This document shows, in pieces, positions 31,225-40,683 of a DNA stretch of 57,574 nucleotides. Made by a program: the position numbers and the translations under genes. The stretch is taken from assembly GCA_934155625.1 (NCBI GenBank), contig CAKPHD010000004.1:1-57574 (forward strand). The letters are read 5' to 3'. This DNA is from an uncultured Clostridia bacterium (GTDB lineage: Bacteria > Bacillota > Clostridia > TANB77 > CAG-508). How positions within the stretch are numbered: position 1 is the stretch's first letter; every line of letters begins with the position of its first letter. Under the pieces are notes generated by a model, which saw nothing but the letters and a program-made list of their open reading frames with translations, had not been told where the DNA came from and made no database searches.

Positions 31225-32235
31225 ATGAGTAAAAAAAGAATAGTAACAGGAGATAGACCAACAGGAAGATTACACATTGGTCATTATTTTGGTTCATTAA
31301 AAAATAGAGTAAAAATGCAAAATTCAGGAGAATATGAACCATATATATTAGTAGCAGATGTTCAAGCATTAACAGACAATTTTAATAATCCAGAAAAAGT
31401 AAGAAAAAATGTAAGAGAAGTTGTAATGGACTATTTATCAGTAGGAATAGACCCGGAAAAAACAACGATATATATACAATCTATGATACCAGAGGTTGCA
31501 GAATTAACAGTATTCTATTCTAATTTAGTAACAATAGCTAGATTAGAAAGAAATCCAACAGTAAAAACAGAAATAGCACAAAAAAGAAATATATTCGGAG
31601 AAAGTGTTACATATGGATTTTTAGGATATCCAGTAAGCCAAGCTGCAGATATAACTGCATTAGAAGGAACAGTTGTACCAGTTGGGGAAGATCAATTACC
31701 ATTAATTGAACAATGTAGAGAAATAGTTAGAAAATTCAATAGTATATATGGCGATGTTTTAGTAGAACCAGAGGCAGTTCTATCAAAAGAAAAGAGAATA
31801 AAAGGCTTAGATGGAAATGACAAAATGGGTAAATCATTAGGAAATGCAATTTACTTATCAGACACAGAGGAAGAAGTAAATAAAAAAGTAATGAGTGCAG
31901 TAACAGATCCTAACAGAATAAAAAAAGATGACTTAGGAAATCCTGATATATGTATGGTAGCATACTATCACAACTTATTTACAGAAAAAGATGAATACAA
32001 TACTGTATGTGAAGAATGTAGAGCAGGAAAAAGAGGATGTGTAGCATGTAAAAAACAACTAGCTAAAAACGTAAATGCAACACTTGAACCAATAAGAGAA
32101 AAGAGAAAATATTATGAAGAGAGACCAGAATTAGTAGATGAAATACTAATGAAAGGAACAGAAAAAGCTAGACAAACGGCAAAAGCAACAATGAAAAAAG
32201 TAAAAAAAGCTATGAAACTAGATTATTTTGAATAA
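31225..32235 (+). CDS. trpS: Tryptophanyl-tRNA synthetase
   Basis: Charges tRNA-Trp. 336 residues, class I: HIGH (16-19, GRLHIGHYFGSL) and KMGKS (200-204, a permitted KMSKS variant). An insertion with four cysteines (CEECRAGKRGCVACKK) near residues 260-275 may bind zinc, as in some clostridial TrpS. ATG 31225 with AGAGAGG upstream gives the normal opening; the TTG at 31216 is too close to that site. I see no T-box leader, only a possible -10 TATAAT at 31179-31184. It leads an operon with obgE and a metal exporter gene, each 15 bases apart. Confidence 0.97.
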   Translation: MSKKRIVTGDRPTGRLHIGHYFGSLKNRVKMQNSGEYEPYILVADVQALTDNFNNPEKVRKNVREVVMDYLSVGIDPEKTTIYIQSMIPEVAELTVFYSNLVTIARLERNPTVKTEIAQKRNIFGESVTYGFLGYPVSQAADITALEGTVVPVGEDQLPLIEQCREIVRKFNSIYGDVLVEPEAVLSKEKRIKGLDGNDKMGKSLGNAIYLSDTEEEVNKKVMSAVTDPNRIKKDDLGNPDICMVAYYHNLFTEKDEYNTVCEECRAGKRGCVACKKQLAKNVNATLEPIREKRKYYEERPELVDEILMKGTEKARQTAKATMKKVKKAMKLDYFE

Positions 32236-32250
32236 GTAAAAGGAGGAATT

Positions 32251-33525
32251 ATGTTTACAGACTATGCAAAAATAACCATAAAATCAGGTAATGGTGGAGA
32301 TGGTGCAATAACATTCAGAAGAGAAAAATATGTAGCAGCAGGTGGCCCAGACGGTGGAGACGGTGGAAAAGGTGGAAGTATCTACTTTCAAGTTGACCCT
32401 AATGCCAATACATTAATTGATTTCAGATATACAAAAAAATTCAAAGCACAAAGCGGAGAAAATGGTAGTGGAAATAACAAATACGGAAAATCTGGAGAAG
32501 ATTTATATATAAATGTTCCAATAGGAACTGTAATAAAAGATGCAGAAACTGGAAAAGTTGTAGCAGACTTGTCAAAAGAAGGACAAAAAGAACTTGTTTT
32601 AAAAGGTGGAAGAGGAGGAAAAGGAAACTCTCATTTTGCAACAGCAACAAGACAAGTTCCAAGATTTGCACAAGCTGGAGAAGAAGGAGAAGAAAAAGAA
32701 GTAATCTTAGAATTAAAATTATTAGCAGATGTAGGATTGCTAGGATTCCCTAATGTTGGAAAATCAACATTTTTATCAGTTGTAACAGATGCAAAACCTA
32801 AAATTGCAAACTATCATTTTACAACAATTGAACCAAATTTAGGAGTTGTAAAAACTAAAAATGGAGAAAGTTTTGTAATAGCAGACATTCCTGGAATTAT
32901 AGAAGGTGCAAGTGAAGGAATTGGATTAGGAATTCAATTTTTAAGACATGTTGAAAGAACACGTTTATTATTACATGTAATAGATGTATCAGGAATAGAA
33001 GGAAGAGATCCTGTACAAGATTTTTATACAATAAATGAAGAACTAAAAAAATATAGTGAAAAATTAAGTACAAGAAAGCAAATAATAGTTGCAAGCAAAA
33101 TAGATGTAATGCAAGATGACACAGGATATAAAGAGTTAGAAAAATTAGCTAAAAAAGAAGGATTAGAAATATATAAAATCTCAGGAGTAACAGGAGAAGG
33201 CGTAGAACAATTATTAAGCCATGTAGCAGAAGTATTAAAAACATTGCCAAAAGAAGATATTGAAGAAGTTGAAGAAAGAGTTGTATATACACTAGAAGAA
33301 GACAAAGAACAATTTACTGTAAGAAAAGAAGGAGATACTTTTGTTATAGAAGGAAAAGCAATAAATAGACTTATGGGAAGAATTAATATTGATGATAATG
33401 AATCAATGTATTATTTCCAAAAGAGTTTAAAAAATCTTGGAATTGAAGATGAATTAAAACGTCAGGGAATAAAAGAAGGAGACTATGTAAAAATTCTTAA
33501 CTGGACTTTTGAGTGGTATGCATAA
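32251..33525 (+). CDS. obgE: GTPase Obg
   Basis: Ribosome-associated essential GTPase. 424 residues: Obg fold with glycine-rich strands (GGPDGGDGGKGGS, residues about 30-45; GGRGGKGNSHFATATRQVPR), G domain (G1 GFPNVGKST near 165, DIPGIIEGAS as G3, SKID as G4), and the C-terminal OCT domain (VEERVVYTLEEDKEQFTVRK onward) found in Gram-positives. AAAGGAGG precedes ATG 32251. In the trpS operon. Confidence 0.97.
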   Translation: MFTDYAKITIKSGNGGDGAITFRREKYVAAGGPDGGDGGKGGSIYFQVDPNANTLIDFRYTKKFKAQSGENGSGNNKYGKSGEDLYINVPIGTVIKDAETGKVVADLSKEGQKELVLKGGRGGKGNSHFATATRQVPRFAQAGEEGEEKEVILELKLLADVGLLGFPNVGKSTFLSVVTDAKPKIANYHFTTIEPNLGVVKTKNGESFVIADIPGIIEGASEGIGLGIQFLRHVERTRLLLHVIDVSGIEGRDPVQDFYTINEELKKYSEKLSTRKQIIVASKIDVMQDDTGYKELEKLAKKEGLEIYKISGVTGEGVEQLLSHVAEVLKTLPKEDIEEVEERVVYTLEEDKEQFTVRKEGDTFVIEGKAINRLMGRINIDDNESMYYFQKSLKNLGIEDELKRQGIKEGDYVKILNWTFEWYA

Positions 33526-33540
33526 ATTTAGGAGGAAAAA

Positions 33541-34398
33541 ATGCAAAATATATTAGAAATATTGCAAGATACAGCAATAGATACTATAAAATTAATACCA
33601 TTTTTATTTATAACTTATTTAATAATGGAATATATTGAACATAAAACAAGCAATAAGATTAGAAAAACTATAAAAAAATCAGGGAAGTTTGGACCATTGC
33701 TAGGAGCAGTGGTTGGGATTTTTCCACAATGTGGTTTTTCTGTATCTGCAACAAATTTATATGCAGGAAGAGTAATAACAGTAGGAACATTAATTGCTGT
33801 ATATTTAACAACTTCAGATGAGATGTTACCAATTTTATTAACAGAGTCAGTACCAATAAAAACAATATTATTAATTTTAGGAATAAAACTTATTTTGGGT
33901 ATAATTGCGGGATTCATAGTTGATTTAATTTTTAATATAATAAGAAAAGATAAAGTTGAGGAAGAACAGCAAATAGAAGAATTATGCGAACACGAACATT
34001 GCCATTGTGAAGAAGGGATTTTTACATCAGCACTAAAACATACTTTAAATATAACAATATTTATATTTATAATTACATTAGTGCTTAACAGTATAATTAC
34101 ATATATTGGAGAAGATACAATCGCACATTTTATAAGCAAAAATGTGATTTTAGGACCTATTATAGCAGGTTTGATAGGATTAATACCAAATTGTGCTTCA
34201 TCAGTAATATTAACAGAATTATTTATAGAAAATGTAATTTCAATGCCAATACTAATATCAGGAGTTGCAGTGAATGCTGGAGTAGGATTATTAGTACTAT
34301 TTAAGACTAATAAAAACATAAAAGAAAATTTAAGTATAATTGTAACATTATATACAATAGGAGTAATATCAGGAATTATTTTAGAATTATTCTTATAA
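33541..34398 (+). CDS. Putative heavy-metal (manganese) exporter, ArsP_2-type
   Basis: 285 residues with about eight to ten hydrophobic segments. Features of the family annotated as a putative 10-TM heavy-metal exporter or manganese transporter: the repeated G-P-L-L-G and GIFPQCGFSVSATNLYAGR in the first half, and GPIIAGLIGLIPNCASSVIL in the second. A metal-binding-like loop CEHEHCHCEEG sits between the halves (about residue 150). AGGAGG precedes ATG 33541 and the gene follows obgE by 15 bases. A manganese role is attractive because the Mn-riboswitch-controlled ATPase lies 3.6 kb downstream, but the family is not well characterised. Confidence 0.8.
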   Translation: MQNILEILQDTAIDTIKLIPFLFITYLIMEYIEHKTSNKIRKTIKKSGKFGPLLGAVVGIFPQCGFSVSATNLYAGRVITVGTLIAVYLTTSDEMLPILLTESVPIKTILLILGIKLILGIIAGFIVDLIFNIIRKDKVEEEQQIEELCEHEHCHCEEGIFTSALKHTLNITIFIFIITLVLNSIITYIGEDTIAHFISKNVILGPIIAGLIGLIPNCASSVILTELFIENVISMPILISGVAVNAGVGLLVLFKTNKNIKENLSIIVTLYTIGVISGIILELFL

Positions 34399-34413
34399 AT
34401 TTTGATGAAAAAC

Positions 34414-34442
34414 TTGTAATTTCAGTAAATTTGTAGGATAAT
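34414..34442 (+). promoter_or_regulatory. Promoter of the VirD4-like gene
   Basis: TTGTAA (34414-34419), 17-base spacer, GATAAT (34437-34442). Confidence 0.6.
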
Positions 34443-34492
34443 AGATGTGTAGAAATAAAAAGGATTGTGCCTAGAAAGGAACAAATATAAGA

Positions 34493-36814
34493 ATGAAAAT
34501 ATTAGATAAATTTTTAAAAAAGTTAAATGCAAGTAGAAATACATTTGCTACTTATATATTAACACTAGTATCAATTTATATAGTTGTAGATAGATTAGTA
34601 GAAATGCTATTTTTAATTTTTACAGGAGTATCAGTTTCATATTGGGGACCATTTCAATATACATTAGCATTAGCATGTCCAATATTTGCTTATTTGTTTT
34701 CGCCATCATCAGAGTTTGCAACAAGTAAAAATATGAAAATAACATTATTTCTTACATATGCAGTAGCATTATATATTGTAGCTTTATCAATGTTTGTACA
34801 GTGGACTAATAGAGGAGTTTGGTTGTTTTTGATATCATTACCAGGATATACAGAACTGGTAAGTGATTTTTCAGAATTAATTAGGCCTGCACTTACAGCG
34901 TTAGCATTATATTTACCGTTAACAACATTTTATGGTGTATTTAAATGGGTACGTTTAAGTATATTAGATAGTAAAGATCAATCAAGATCTATTTGGGATT
35001 ATGCCGGAATAAGTTTGGCGGATACAAAATCAGGACATGGACCATTTACATGTGATATGCACATTTGCAATGATTATGAAAATGGCAATAAAATGATATT
35101 TATGGAAAAAAGTAGATATCAATCACTATTAGCCTGTGGAGGATCTGGAACAGGAAAAACATCTTTAGTATTAGAACCAATGATGGCTAAAGACATAGAA
35201 AAAAAGGCTTTTTATATAGCTAATGCAAAAGAAATGGGATATACAGCATTAAAAACAGGAATAGCAACTTTGAATAAACCATATGACAATGAATATTTAA
35301 ATGAAAACTTTAATTTAAATATGATAACACCAACACAAGGAAAAGAAGCTGTATATAAAGCATATATGAAAAAAATGATATTAGCATCATTTGATGATGA
35401 GATAGTATATAGAAATTTGGGATTAACATTAATTGCTCCAGATTTTGAATCAGTATCAAGAATAAAAAATGTTTGTGAAAATTATCATATAAAATGTAAT
35501 ATAATTGATCAATCAAGTTCTGACTCAATTGGTTTAAACCCATTTGTATATGATGATCCAGCAAAAATAGCAATAACAATATCATCTGTTTTAAAAGGTA
35601 TGTATACTAGTGACCATTTGGAAAAAGAAGAAATGTACAGAGAAGAATTTATAATTCAAGCAATTGAAAATATATCAATAATGTTAAAAGAGATATATCC
35701 AAGAATGAATGATGGAAAAATACCTAACTTAGAAGACTTACTAAAAATGCTTACTAATTTTGATTTAGTAGAAAAAATGTGTGAAATAATGAAAACAGAT
35801 GAGATTCTTGCTGAAAAATATAGTTCACAGATTAGATATTTTAAAAAGAATTTTTATGCAAACGGTTCAGCAAGAACTGAAACTGAAAAAGATATATATA
35901 TAGCAGTAGCTCAACTAGATAATTTATTAAGATTGCCAGGAGTAAAATCTATATTATGTAATAGACATAACAATATAGATTTTGATAAAGCATTAGAAAA
36001 TGGAGAAATTACATTAGTATGTACACGTAGAGGAGATTTAGGAAGAGCCACTCACAAAGCATTTGGATTATTCTTTATATTATCAATGCAAAATGCAGTA
36101 TTAAGAAGAACGGGAAATGAAAATAGTAGAATACCACATTTCTTATATATTGATGAATTTCCAGATTTCATTTGTAAAGATACAGAAGCAATATTTACTT
36201 TATATCGTAAGTATAAAGTTGCAACTACAATTACAGCTCAAAATCTTTCTCAATTAGAAGGAAATGCTCCTGATATGAAATACAAAGAAACAATTCTTGC
36301 AAATTGTGCTAGTAAAATATTCTTAAGTGGAGTTACACCAGAAGAATCAGAATGGTGGTCAAAAGAATTTACAAAGAGAAGAGAATGGTCATACTCAAAT
36401 AGTATGGATATGAGTAAATTAGAATATGATCCAAAATATGGAGGAATTAAATTTGAATGGAAAGTTTACTTTACACCTAATAAATTGGCAACATTACCAT
36501 TCAAGAATGCAGCAGTAAAATTAAAACTAGATAATGGAAAATTCCAAGTTGGAGAAGGTAAATTCAATTTTATAGCTTCTAAATATAAAGAAGAGCAACC
36601 TATAAAGAAATATAACTTTTCTAGATTTACTCCAGGGGTAGCAAGTGAAGGCGATTCTGATGAAGTTACAAAAACAAAATTTGATCCTAAACATATAAAC
36701 TTTGTAGATGAAAGAGATGAGTTTAATCCGGTTCAAATTAATAATACAGATGCTGATTTTGAATTTGATAATGAAGATGCAATTGTAGTTAATTTTAAGA
36801 AAAAGAAAAAATAG
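34493..36814 (+). CDS. VirD4/TraG-type coupling ATPase, orphan
   Basis: 773 residues. Four to five N-terminal membrane segments (residues 17-160) are followed by a hexameric-ATPase core: Walker A GGSGTGKT (216-223), Walker B FLYIDEF (about 550-556), and the TraM-recognition-like ITAQNLSQLEG segment. The C-terminus is polar and disordered. Such proteins link DNA-protein substrates to type IV secretion channels in conjugation. No relaxase, VirB4 or VirB6 gene is near, so this copy is an orphan: a relic of an integrative element, or a gene with another role. AGAAAGGAAC precedes ATG 34493. A tRNA gene, a common integration site, follows directly. Confidence 0.85.
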   Translation: MKILDKFLKKLNASRNTFATYILTLVSIYIVVDRLVEMLFLIFTGVSVSYWGPFQYTLALACPIFAYLFSPSSEFATSKNMKITLFLTYAVALYIVALSMFVQWTNRGVWLFLISLPGYTELVSDFSELIRPALTALALYLPLTTFYGVFKWVRLSILDSKDQSRSIWDYAGISLADTKSGHGPFTCDMHICNDYENGNKMIFMEKSRYQSLLACGGSGTGKTSLVLEPMMAKDIEKKAFYIANAKEMGYTALKTGIATLNKPYDNEYLNENFNLNMITPTQGKEAVYKAYMKKMILASFDDEIVYRNLGLTLIAPDFESVSRIKNVCENYHIKCNIIDQSSSDSIGLNPFVYDDPAKIAITISSVLKGMYTSDHLEKEEMYREEFIIQAIENISIMLKEIYPRMNDGKIPNLEDLLKMLTNFDLVEKMCEIMKTDEILAEKYSSQIRYFKKNFYANGSARTETEKDIYIAVAQLDNLLRLPGVKSILCNRHNNIDFDKALENGEITLVCTRRGDLGRATHKAFGLFFILSMQNAVLRRTGNENSRIPHFLYIDEFPDFICKDTEAIFTLYRKYKVATTITAQNLSQLEGNAPDMKYKETILANCASKIFLSGVTPEESEWWSKEFTKRREWSYSNSMDMSKLEYDPKYGGIKFEWKVYFTPNKLATLPFKNAAVKLKLDNGKFQVGEGKFNFIASKYKEEQPIKKYNFSRFTPGVASEGDSDEVTKTKFDPKHINFVDERDEFNPVQINNTDADFEFDNEDAIVVNFKKKKK

Positions 36815-36824
36815 AAAAAATCAC

Positions 36825-36853
36825 TTGACCAATGTGTAAAATTATGATATAAA
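36825..36853 (+). promoter_or_regulatory. Promoter of tRNA-Glu
   Basis: TTGACC (36825-36830), 17-base spacer, TATAAA (36848-36853), 18 bases before the tRNA. Confidence 0.8.
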
Positions 36854-36870
36854 TATAGAGTAATTTTATT

Positions 36871-36945
36871 GGCCCCTTGGTCAAGCGGTTAAGACGCCAC
36901 CCTCTCAAGGTGGAATCATGGGTTCGATTCCCGTAGGGGTCACCA
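36871..36945 (+). tRNA. tRNA-Glu (anticodon CUC)
   Basis: Cloverleaf is complete: acceptor GGCCCCT / AGGGGTC, D arm with GGTTAAGA, anticodon stem CCACC / GGTGG around loop CTCTCAA (anticodon CTC, reads GAG), T arm GGTTCGATTCC and encoded CCA. GAG is a minority codon in this AT-rich genome, so this is probably an accessory isoacceptor. Confidence 0.97.
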
Positions 36946-36958
36946 ATATATTATATAA

Positions 36959-37070
36959 CCTTAAAAGGGAGTAGTTTTAAATTGTTAATCAACAGTCGCG
37001 ATTTTCCTAATAAATTAGGGGTAAAAAATCTGGTTAACAAGCTTTAAATAAAAGTAAACGAGACTTTTAA
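36959..37070 (+). ncRNA. yybP-ykoY family (Mn2+) riboswitch aptamer
   Basis: The 5' signature AAAAGGGAGTAG, followed by CAACAGTCGC and later CTGGTTAACAAG, and the closing AAACGAGACTTTTAA match the conserved joints of yybP-ykoY RNAs. P1 forms between TTAAAAG (36961-36967) and CTTTTAA (37064-37070). These RNAs sense Mn2+ and normally turn on Mn export genes; the next gene is a P-type ATPase. The 3' strand of P1 is also the 5' part of the terminator, giving an on-switch: aptamer formation blocks termination. Confidence 0.85.
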
Positions 37071-37112
37071 AGAAAAGATGTAAAGTTTTTTCTTTAGGAG
37101 TCTTGTTTTTTT
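37059..37112 (+). terminator. Riboswitch-controlled terminator
   Basis: Stem of CGAGACTTTTAAAGAAAA with TTTTCTTTAGGAGTCTTG (bulges and G-U pairs) followed by seven T. It overlaps the 3' strand of aptamer P1, so the two structures exclude one another. Confidence 0.8.
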
Positions 37113-37171
37113 ATACAATTTCTATAAAATGGTTATAATATATAAAATAGCTAAAGAAAGGAAAGAGATTA

Positions 37172-39970
37172 ATGGGAAAGAATTGGTTTAATAAACAAAT
37201 AAAAGATGTTGAAACAGAATTAAAAACAAATTTGGAAAATGGTTTGAACCTTCAACAAGTAAATGAAAACAAAGCAAAATATGGTGAAAATGAATTGCAA
37301 GAAAAGAAAAAAGAGCCATTAATTAAAAAGTTTATTGCACAATTTAAAGATTTTTCAATAATAGTATTAATAATAGCTGCAATCGTATCAGGAGTAGTTG
37401 GAGTTGCACAAGGAGAAGGATTTACAGATACAATAATAATATTAATAGTAGTGTTATTGAATGCAGTTATAGGAGTTGCACAAGAAAGTAAAGCAGAAAA
37501 ATCATTAGAAGCATTAAGAAAATTAAGTGAACATGCGGCAAAAGTTGTTAGAGATGGAAAAGAACAGGTTATTCCTGCAAGAGAGCTAGTGCCAGGAGAT
37601 ATTGTAATAATAGAAACTGGTGATTATGTATCAGCAGATTTAAGAATAATAGAGGCAGTAAATTTAAAATCTCAAGAAAGTTCATTAACAGGAGAATCAG
37701 TACCAGTTGAAAAGTCAATAGAAGCTATAGAAGGAGAAGAGATAGGGATTGGAGATAGAGTAAATATGCTATTTTCTTCAAGCTTAATTACTTATGGTAG
37801 AGGAAAAGCAATTGTAGTAGAAACAGGAATGAATACAGAAGTTGGTAAAATTGCTGGAATGTTAAATAATACGGAAAAACAAGAAACACCACTTCAAAGA
37901 AGACTAAATAGTTTAGGAAAAACATTAGGAATTGCAGCACTTGCAATATGTGCATTTATTTTCGTATTAGGATTATTACAAGGAAAAGATGTAATAAGTA
38001 TGTTTATGACAGCAGTTTCTTTAGCTGTAGCAGTAATACCAGAAGGATTAGTTGCAGTATCAACAATTGTATTAGCAATAGGTGTTCAAAAAATGGTAAA
38101 GAAAAATGCTATTGTTAAAAAATTACCAGCAGTAGAAACACTAGGAAGTAGTACAGTAATTTGTTCAGATAAAACAGGAACATTAACACAAAACAAAATG
38201 ACTGTGGAAAAAGTATTTTGTAATGATGTAACAGTTGATGTAAATAAAGTAGAAACAACAGAAGATTTTAATAAATTAGTATATAATTGTATGTTATGTA
38301 ATGATTCAAGAATGCTAGAAACTGGAGAACTTGCAGGAGACCCTACAGAAACAGCATTAATAGATATGGCATTTAACTTAGAATATCAAGAAGCAATAGT
38401 TAGAGAAAATCCAAGAGTTGAAGAAGTTCCATTTGATTCAGATAGAAAGTTGATGACAACAGTTAATGAAAACAATGGAAAATATAGAGTTTATACAAAA
38501 GGTGGAGTTGACGAACTTTTAGCAAGATGTAATTCATATTTATTTAAAGGCGAAATAAGAACAAACTTAGAAGATTATTCAAGATGGATAAGAGAAAATA
38601 ACGAAAATATGGCAAAAGATGCATTAAGAGTATTAGCATTTGCATATAAAGATATTGACCATATGCCATCAAAAGAAGAAATGGAAACAATAGAAAGTGG
38701 ATTAACATTCATTGGAATGGTAGGGATGATAGATCCACCAAGAGAAGAAGCTAAAAAAGCAGTTGAAAAATGTAAACATGCTGGAATAAAAACTGTAATG
38801 ATTACTGGTGACCATAAAATTACAGCAGTTGCAATTGCAAAAAAATTAGGAATATTAGAAAATGAAGATGAAGCATTAACTGGATTAGAACTAGATAAAA
38901 TATCTGATGAAGAATTAACTAAAAATATAAGAAAATATTCAGTATATGCAAGAGTATCACCAGAACATAAAGTTCGTATAGTAAAAGCATGGCAAGCTAA
39001 TGGAGAAATAGTTGCTATGACAGGTGATGGAGTAAATGATAGTCCGGCATTAAAAACAGCAGATATTGGATGCGCAATGGGAAAAGTTGGAACAGAGGTT
39101 GCTAAAGAAGCTGCAGATGTTATACTAACAGATGATAATTTTGCAACAATAGTATCAGCAGTAGAAGAAGGAAGACGTATTTATGACAATATATTAAAAG
39201 TAATACAATTCTTAATTTCTTGTAATGTTGGAGAAGTTATTGTATTATTACTAGCAACATTATTTGCCTCATTAATAGCTAAAACATTTGGAATATCTGA
39301 TGTAACAATGATTCAATTATTACTTCCAATTCATATATTATGGATAAATCTCGTAACAGATACATTCCCAGCATTAGCATTAGCATTTGATCCTGCTAAT
39401 AGAGATATAATGGATAGAAAACCAATAAAAAAAGATGAAGGAATATTTACAAAGGGTAGAACATTTAGAATTATTTATCAGGGTGCAATGATTGGAATTT
39501 TAACACTATCTGCATTTATAATTGGTTTAGCAACACCAGACAGCAAATTACCAACTATGGTAAAATACGAAGGTGAGACTATAGCTGTTGAAGAAATAGA
39601 TAATTTGGAAGAAATTCTAGCAAATGGTGGAGAATATGTATCAAAAGAAGAAACTAAAATAGAAATTGGCCAAACGATGGCATTTATGGTATTGGCATTT
39701 TCAGAATTAGTGCATGTATTTAATATACGTGATAATAAAAATTCAATATTTAAAACAGGAATACTTGGAAATTCAATATTGATTGGGGCAGTATTAGCTT
39801 CTGCATTTTTAATGGTAATCATATTGGCTGTACCAGCTTTAAGGCATGTATTTAGTATTCCAATATTACCAATGAATAATATGATTGAAACAATTGCTTT
39901 GATTATTGCTCCAGTTGTGATTGTTGAATTAATGAAATTATTTAAAATTAATACTGTTAAAGGAGAATAA
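37172..39970 (+). CDS. P-type cation ATPase (P2 type), probable Mn2+ exporter
   Basis: 932 residues. All pump motifs are present: TGES (173-176), VIPEGL in membrane segment 4, DKTGT with phosphorylated D333, and TGDGVND (617-623); ten membrane segments in the SERCA/PMR1 pattern with NLVTD in segment 6. It would normally be called a calcium-transporting ATPase. The yybP-ykoY riboswitch directly upstream makes manganese the likelier substrate, as for the riboswitch-controlled ATPases of other Bacillota. AAAGGAAAG precedes ATG 37172; monocistronic with its own terminator. Confidence 0.92.
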   Translation: MGKNWFNKQIKDVETELKTNLENGLNLQQVNENKAKYGENELQEKKKEPLIKKFIAQFKDFSIIVLIIAAIVSGVVGVAQGEGFTDTIIILIVVLLNAVIGVAQESKAEKSLEALRKLSEHAAKVVRDGKEQVIPARELVPGDIVIIETGDYVSADLRIIEAVNLKSQESSLTGESVPVEKSIEAIEGEEIGIGDRVNMLFSSSLITYGRGKAIVVETGMNTEVGKIAGMLNNTEKQETPLQRRLNSLGKTLGIAALAICAFIFVLGLLQGKDVISMFMTAVSLAVAVIPEGLVAVSTIVLAIGVQKMVKKNAIVKKLPAVETLGSSTVICSDKTGTLTQNKMTVEKVFCNDVTVDVNKVETTEDFNKLVYNCMLCNDSRMLETGELAGDPTETALIDMAFNLEYQEAIVRENPRVEEVPFDSDRKLMTTVNENNGKYRVYTKGGVDELLARCNSYLFKGEIRTNLEDYSRWIRENNENMAKDALRVLAFAYKDIDHMPSKEEMETIESGLTFIGMVGMIDPPREEAKKAVEKCKHAGIKTVMITGDHKITAVAIAKKLGILENEDEALTGLELDKISDEELTKNIRKYSVYARVSPEHKVRIVKAWQANGEIVAMTGDGVNDSPALKTADIGCAMGKVGTEVAKEAADVILTDDNFATIVSAVEEGRRIYDNILKVIQFLISCNVGEVIVLLLATLFASLIAKTFGISDVTMIQLLLPIHILWINLVTDTFPALALAFDPANRDIMDRKPIKKDEGIFTKGRTFRIIYQGAMIGILTLSAFIIGLATPDSKLPTMVKYEGETIAVEEIDNLEEILANGGEYVSKEETKIEIGQTMAFMVLAFSELVHVFNIRDNKNSIFKTGILGNSILIGAVLASAFLMVIILAVPALRHVFSIPILPMNNMIETIALIIAPVVIVELMKLFKINTVKGE

Positions 39971-39971
39971 C

Positions 39972-40012
39972 AAAAATCTGTAAGAAAGAACAATCTTTCT
40001 TACAGATTTTTT
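39972..40012 (+). terminator. Strong terminator after the P-type ATPase gene
   Basis: 17-bp stem AAAATCTGTAAGAAAGA / TCTTTCTTACAGATTTT with a 4-base loop and T-tract. Confidence 0.95.
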
Positions 40013-40110
40013 GCATTGTATGACCAAGACATTAGAAAAAAATATTTATTAGATATAGAATATAGATGGAATACAAGTAGAAGAAAATAAAAATAATAAA
40101 GGAGAGTAAT

Positions 40111-40602
40111 ATGGAAAAGAAAAAGTTAAAAGAAGTAAATATTAAGGAATTAATTTCTTATTCGAAACAAAAAGATACACCAGCAGTAACAATAATAGAT
40201 AATGTAGGAGAAGAAGAACTTGAATATATAGATTCAATGTCTGATAAATTGCTTATAGAACCAATTGCTGTAGAAGAAACCAATATGATTGCTTTTATAA
40301 ATAATGCTGGTGAGGTACGAAAAATTGCAAAAAAATTACAAAGAAGAAGTCAAACAATGTATTATGATTTTATAAAAAGACCAAGTGGAAGTATAACAAT
40401 ATATGCATTAACAGGTTATACAGACCATTGGAAAATAATAAGAGATAATGGATACCAAGTACTTGCATATGATGAAAATGGGATAGAAATTGAGCCATGG
40501 TTAAACACAGATATTGAAGAAATTGAACCTAAGTTTTTAAATAGTTTAGGTTTAAGTAAATATAAAACTTCAGTATATTTAAAGGGGCAAAGAAGAATAT
40601 AA
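40111..40602 (+). CDS. Hypothetical protein
   Basis: 163 residues, not recognised. A mixed alpha-beta protein with VTIIDNVGEEELEYIDSMSD near the N-terminus, MIAFINNAGEVRKIAKKLQRR in the middle and GSITIYALTGYTDHWKIIRD later; no membrane segment or catalytic signature. GGAGAG precedes ATG 40111. It opens a block of genes connected with DNA modification, replication and nuclease activity, and the Nmad3 gene follows after its own promoter. Confidence 0.75.
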   Translation: MEKKKLKEVNIKELISYSKQKDTPAVTIIDNVGEEELEYIDSMSDKLLIEPIAVEETNMIAFINNAGEVRKIAKKLQRRSQTMYYDFIKRPSGSITIYALTGYTDHWKIIRDNGYQVLAYDENGIEIEPWLNTDIEEIEPKFLNSLGLSKYKTSVYLKGQRRI

Positions 40603-40630
40603 ATATGGAAATAATAAAACATTCGGACTA

Positions 40631-40659
40631 TTGATTTTTATAACATTTTAGTATATTAT
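40631..40659 (+). promoter_or_regulatory. Promoter of the Nmad3 gene
   Basis: TTGATT (40631-40636), 17-base spacer, TATTAT (40654-40659). Confidence 0.65.
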
Positions 40660-40683
40660 AAATTAAAATTAATGGAGGTAATT

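Noticed and set aside
33615..34319. 234-codon minus-strand frame opposite the metal exporter gene
   Set aside because: The plus-strand gene has the ribosome binding site, operon context and family motifs; the complement has none.
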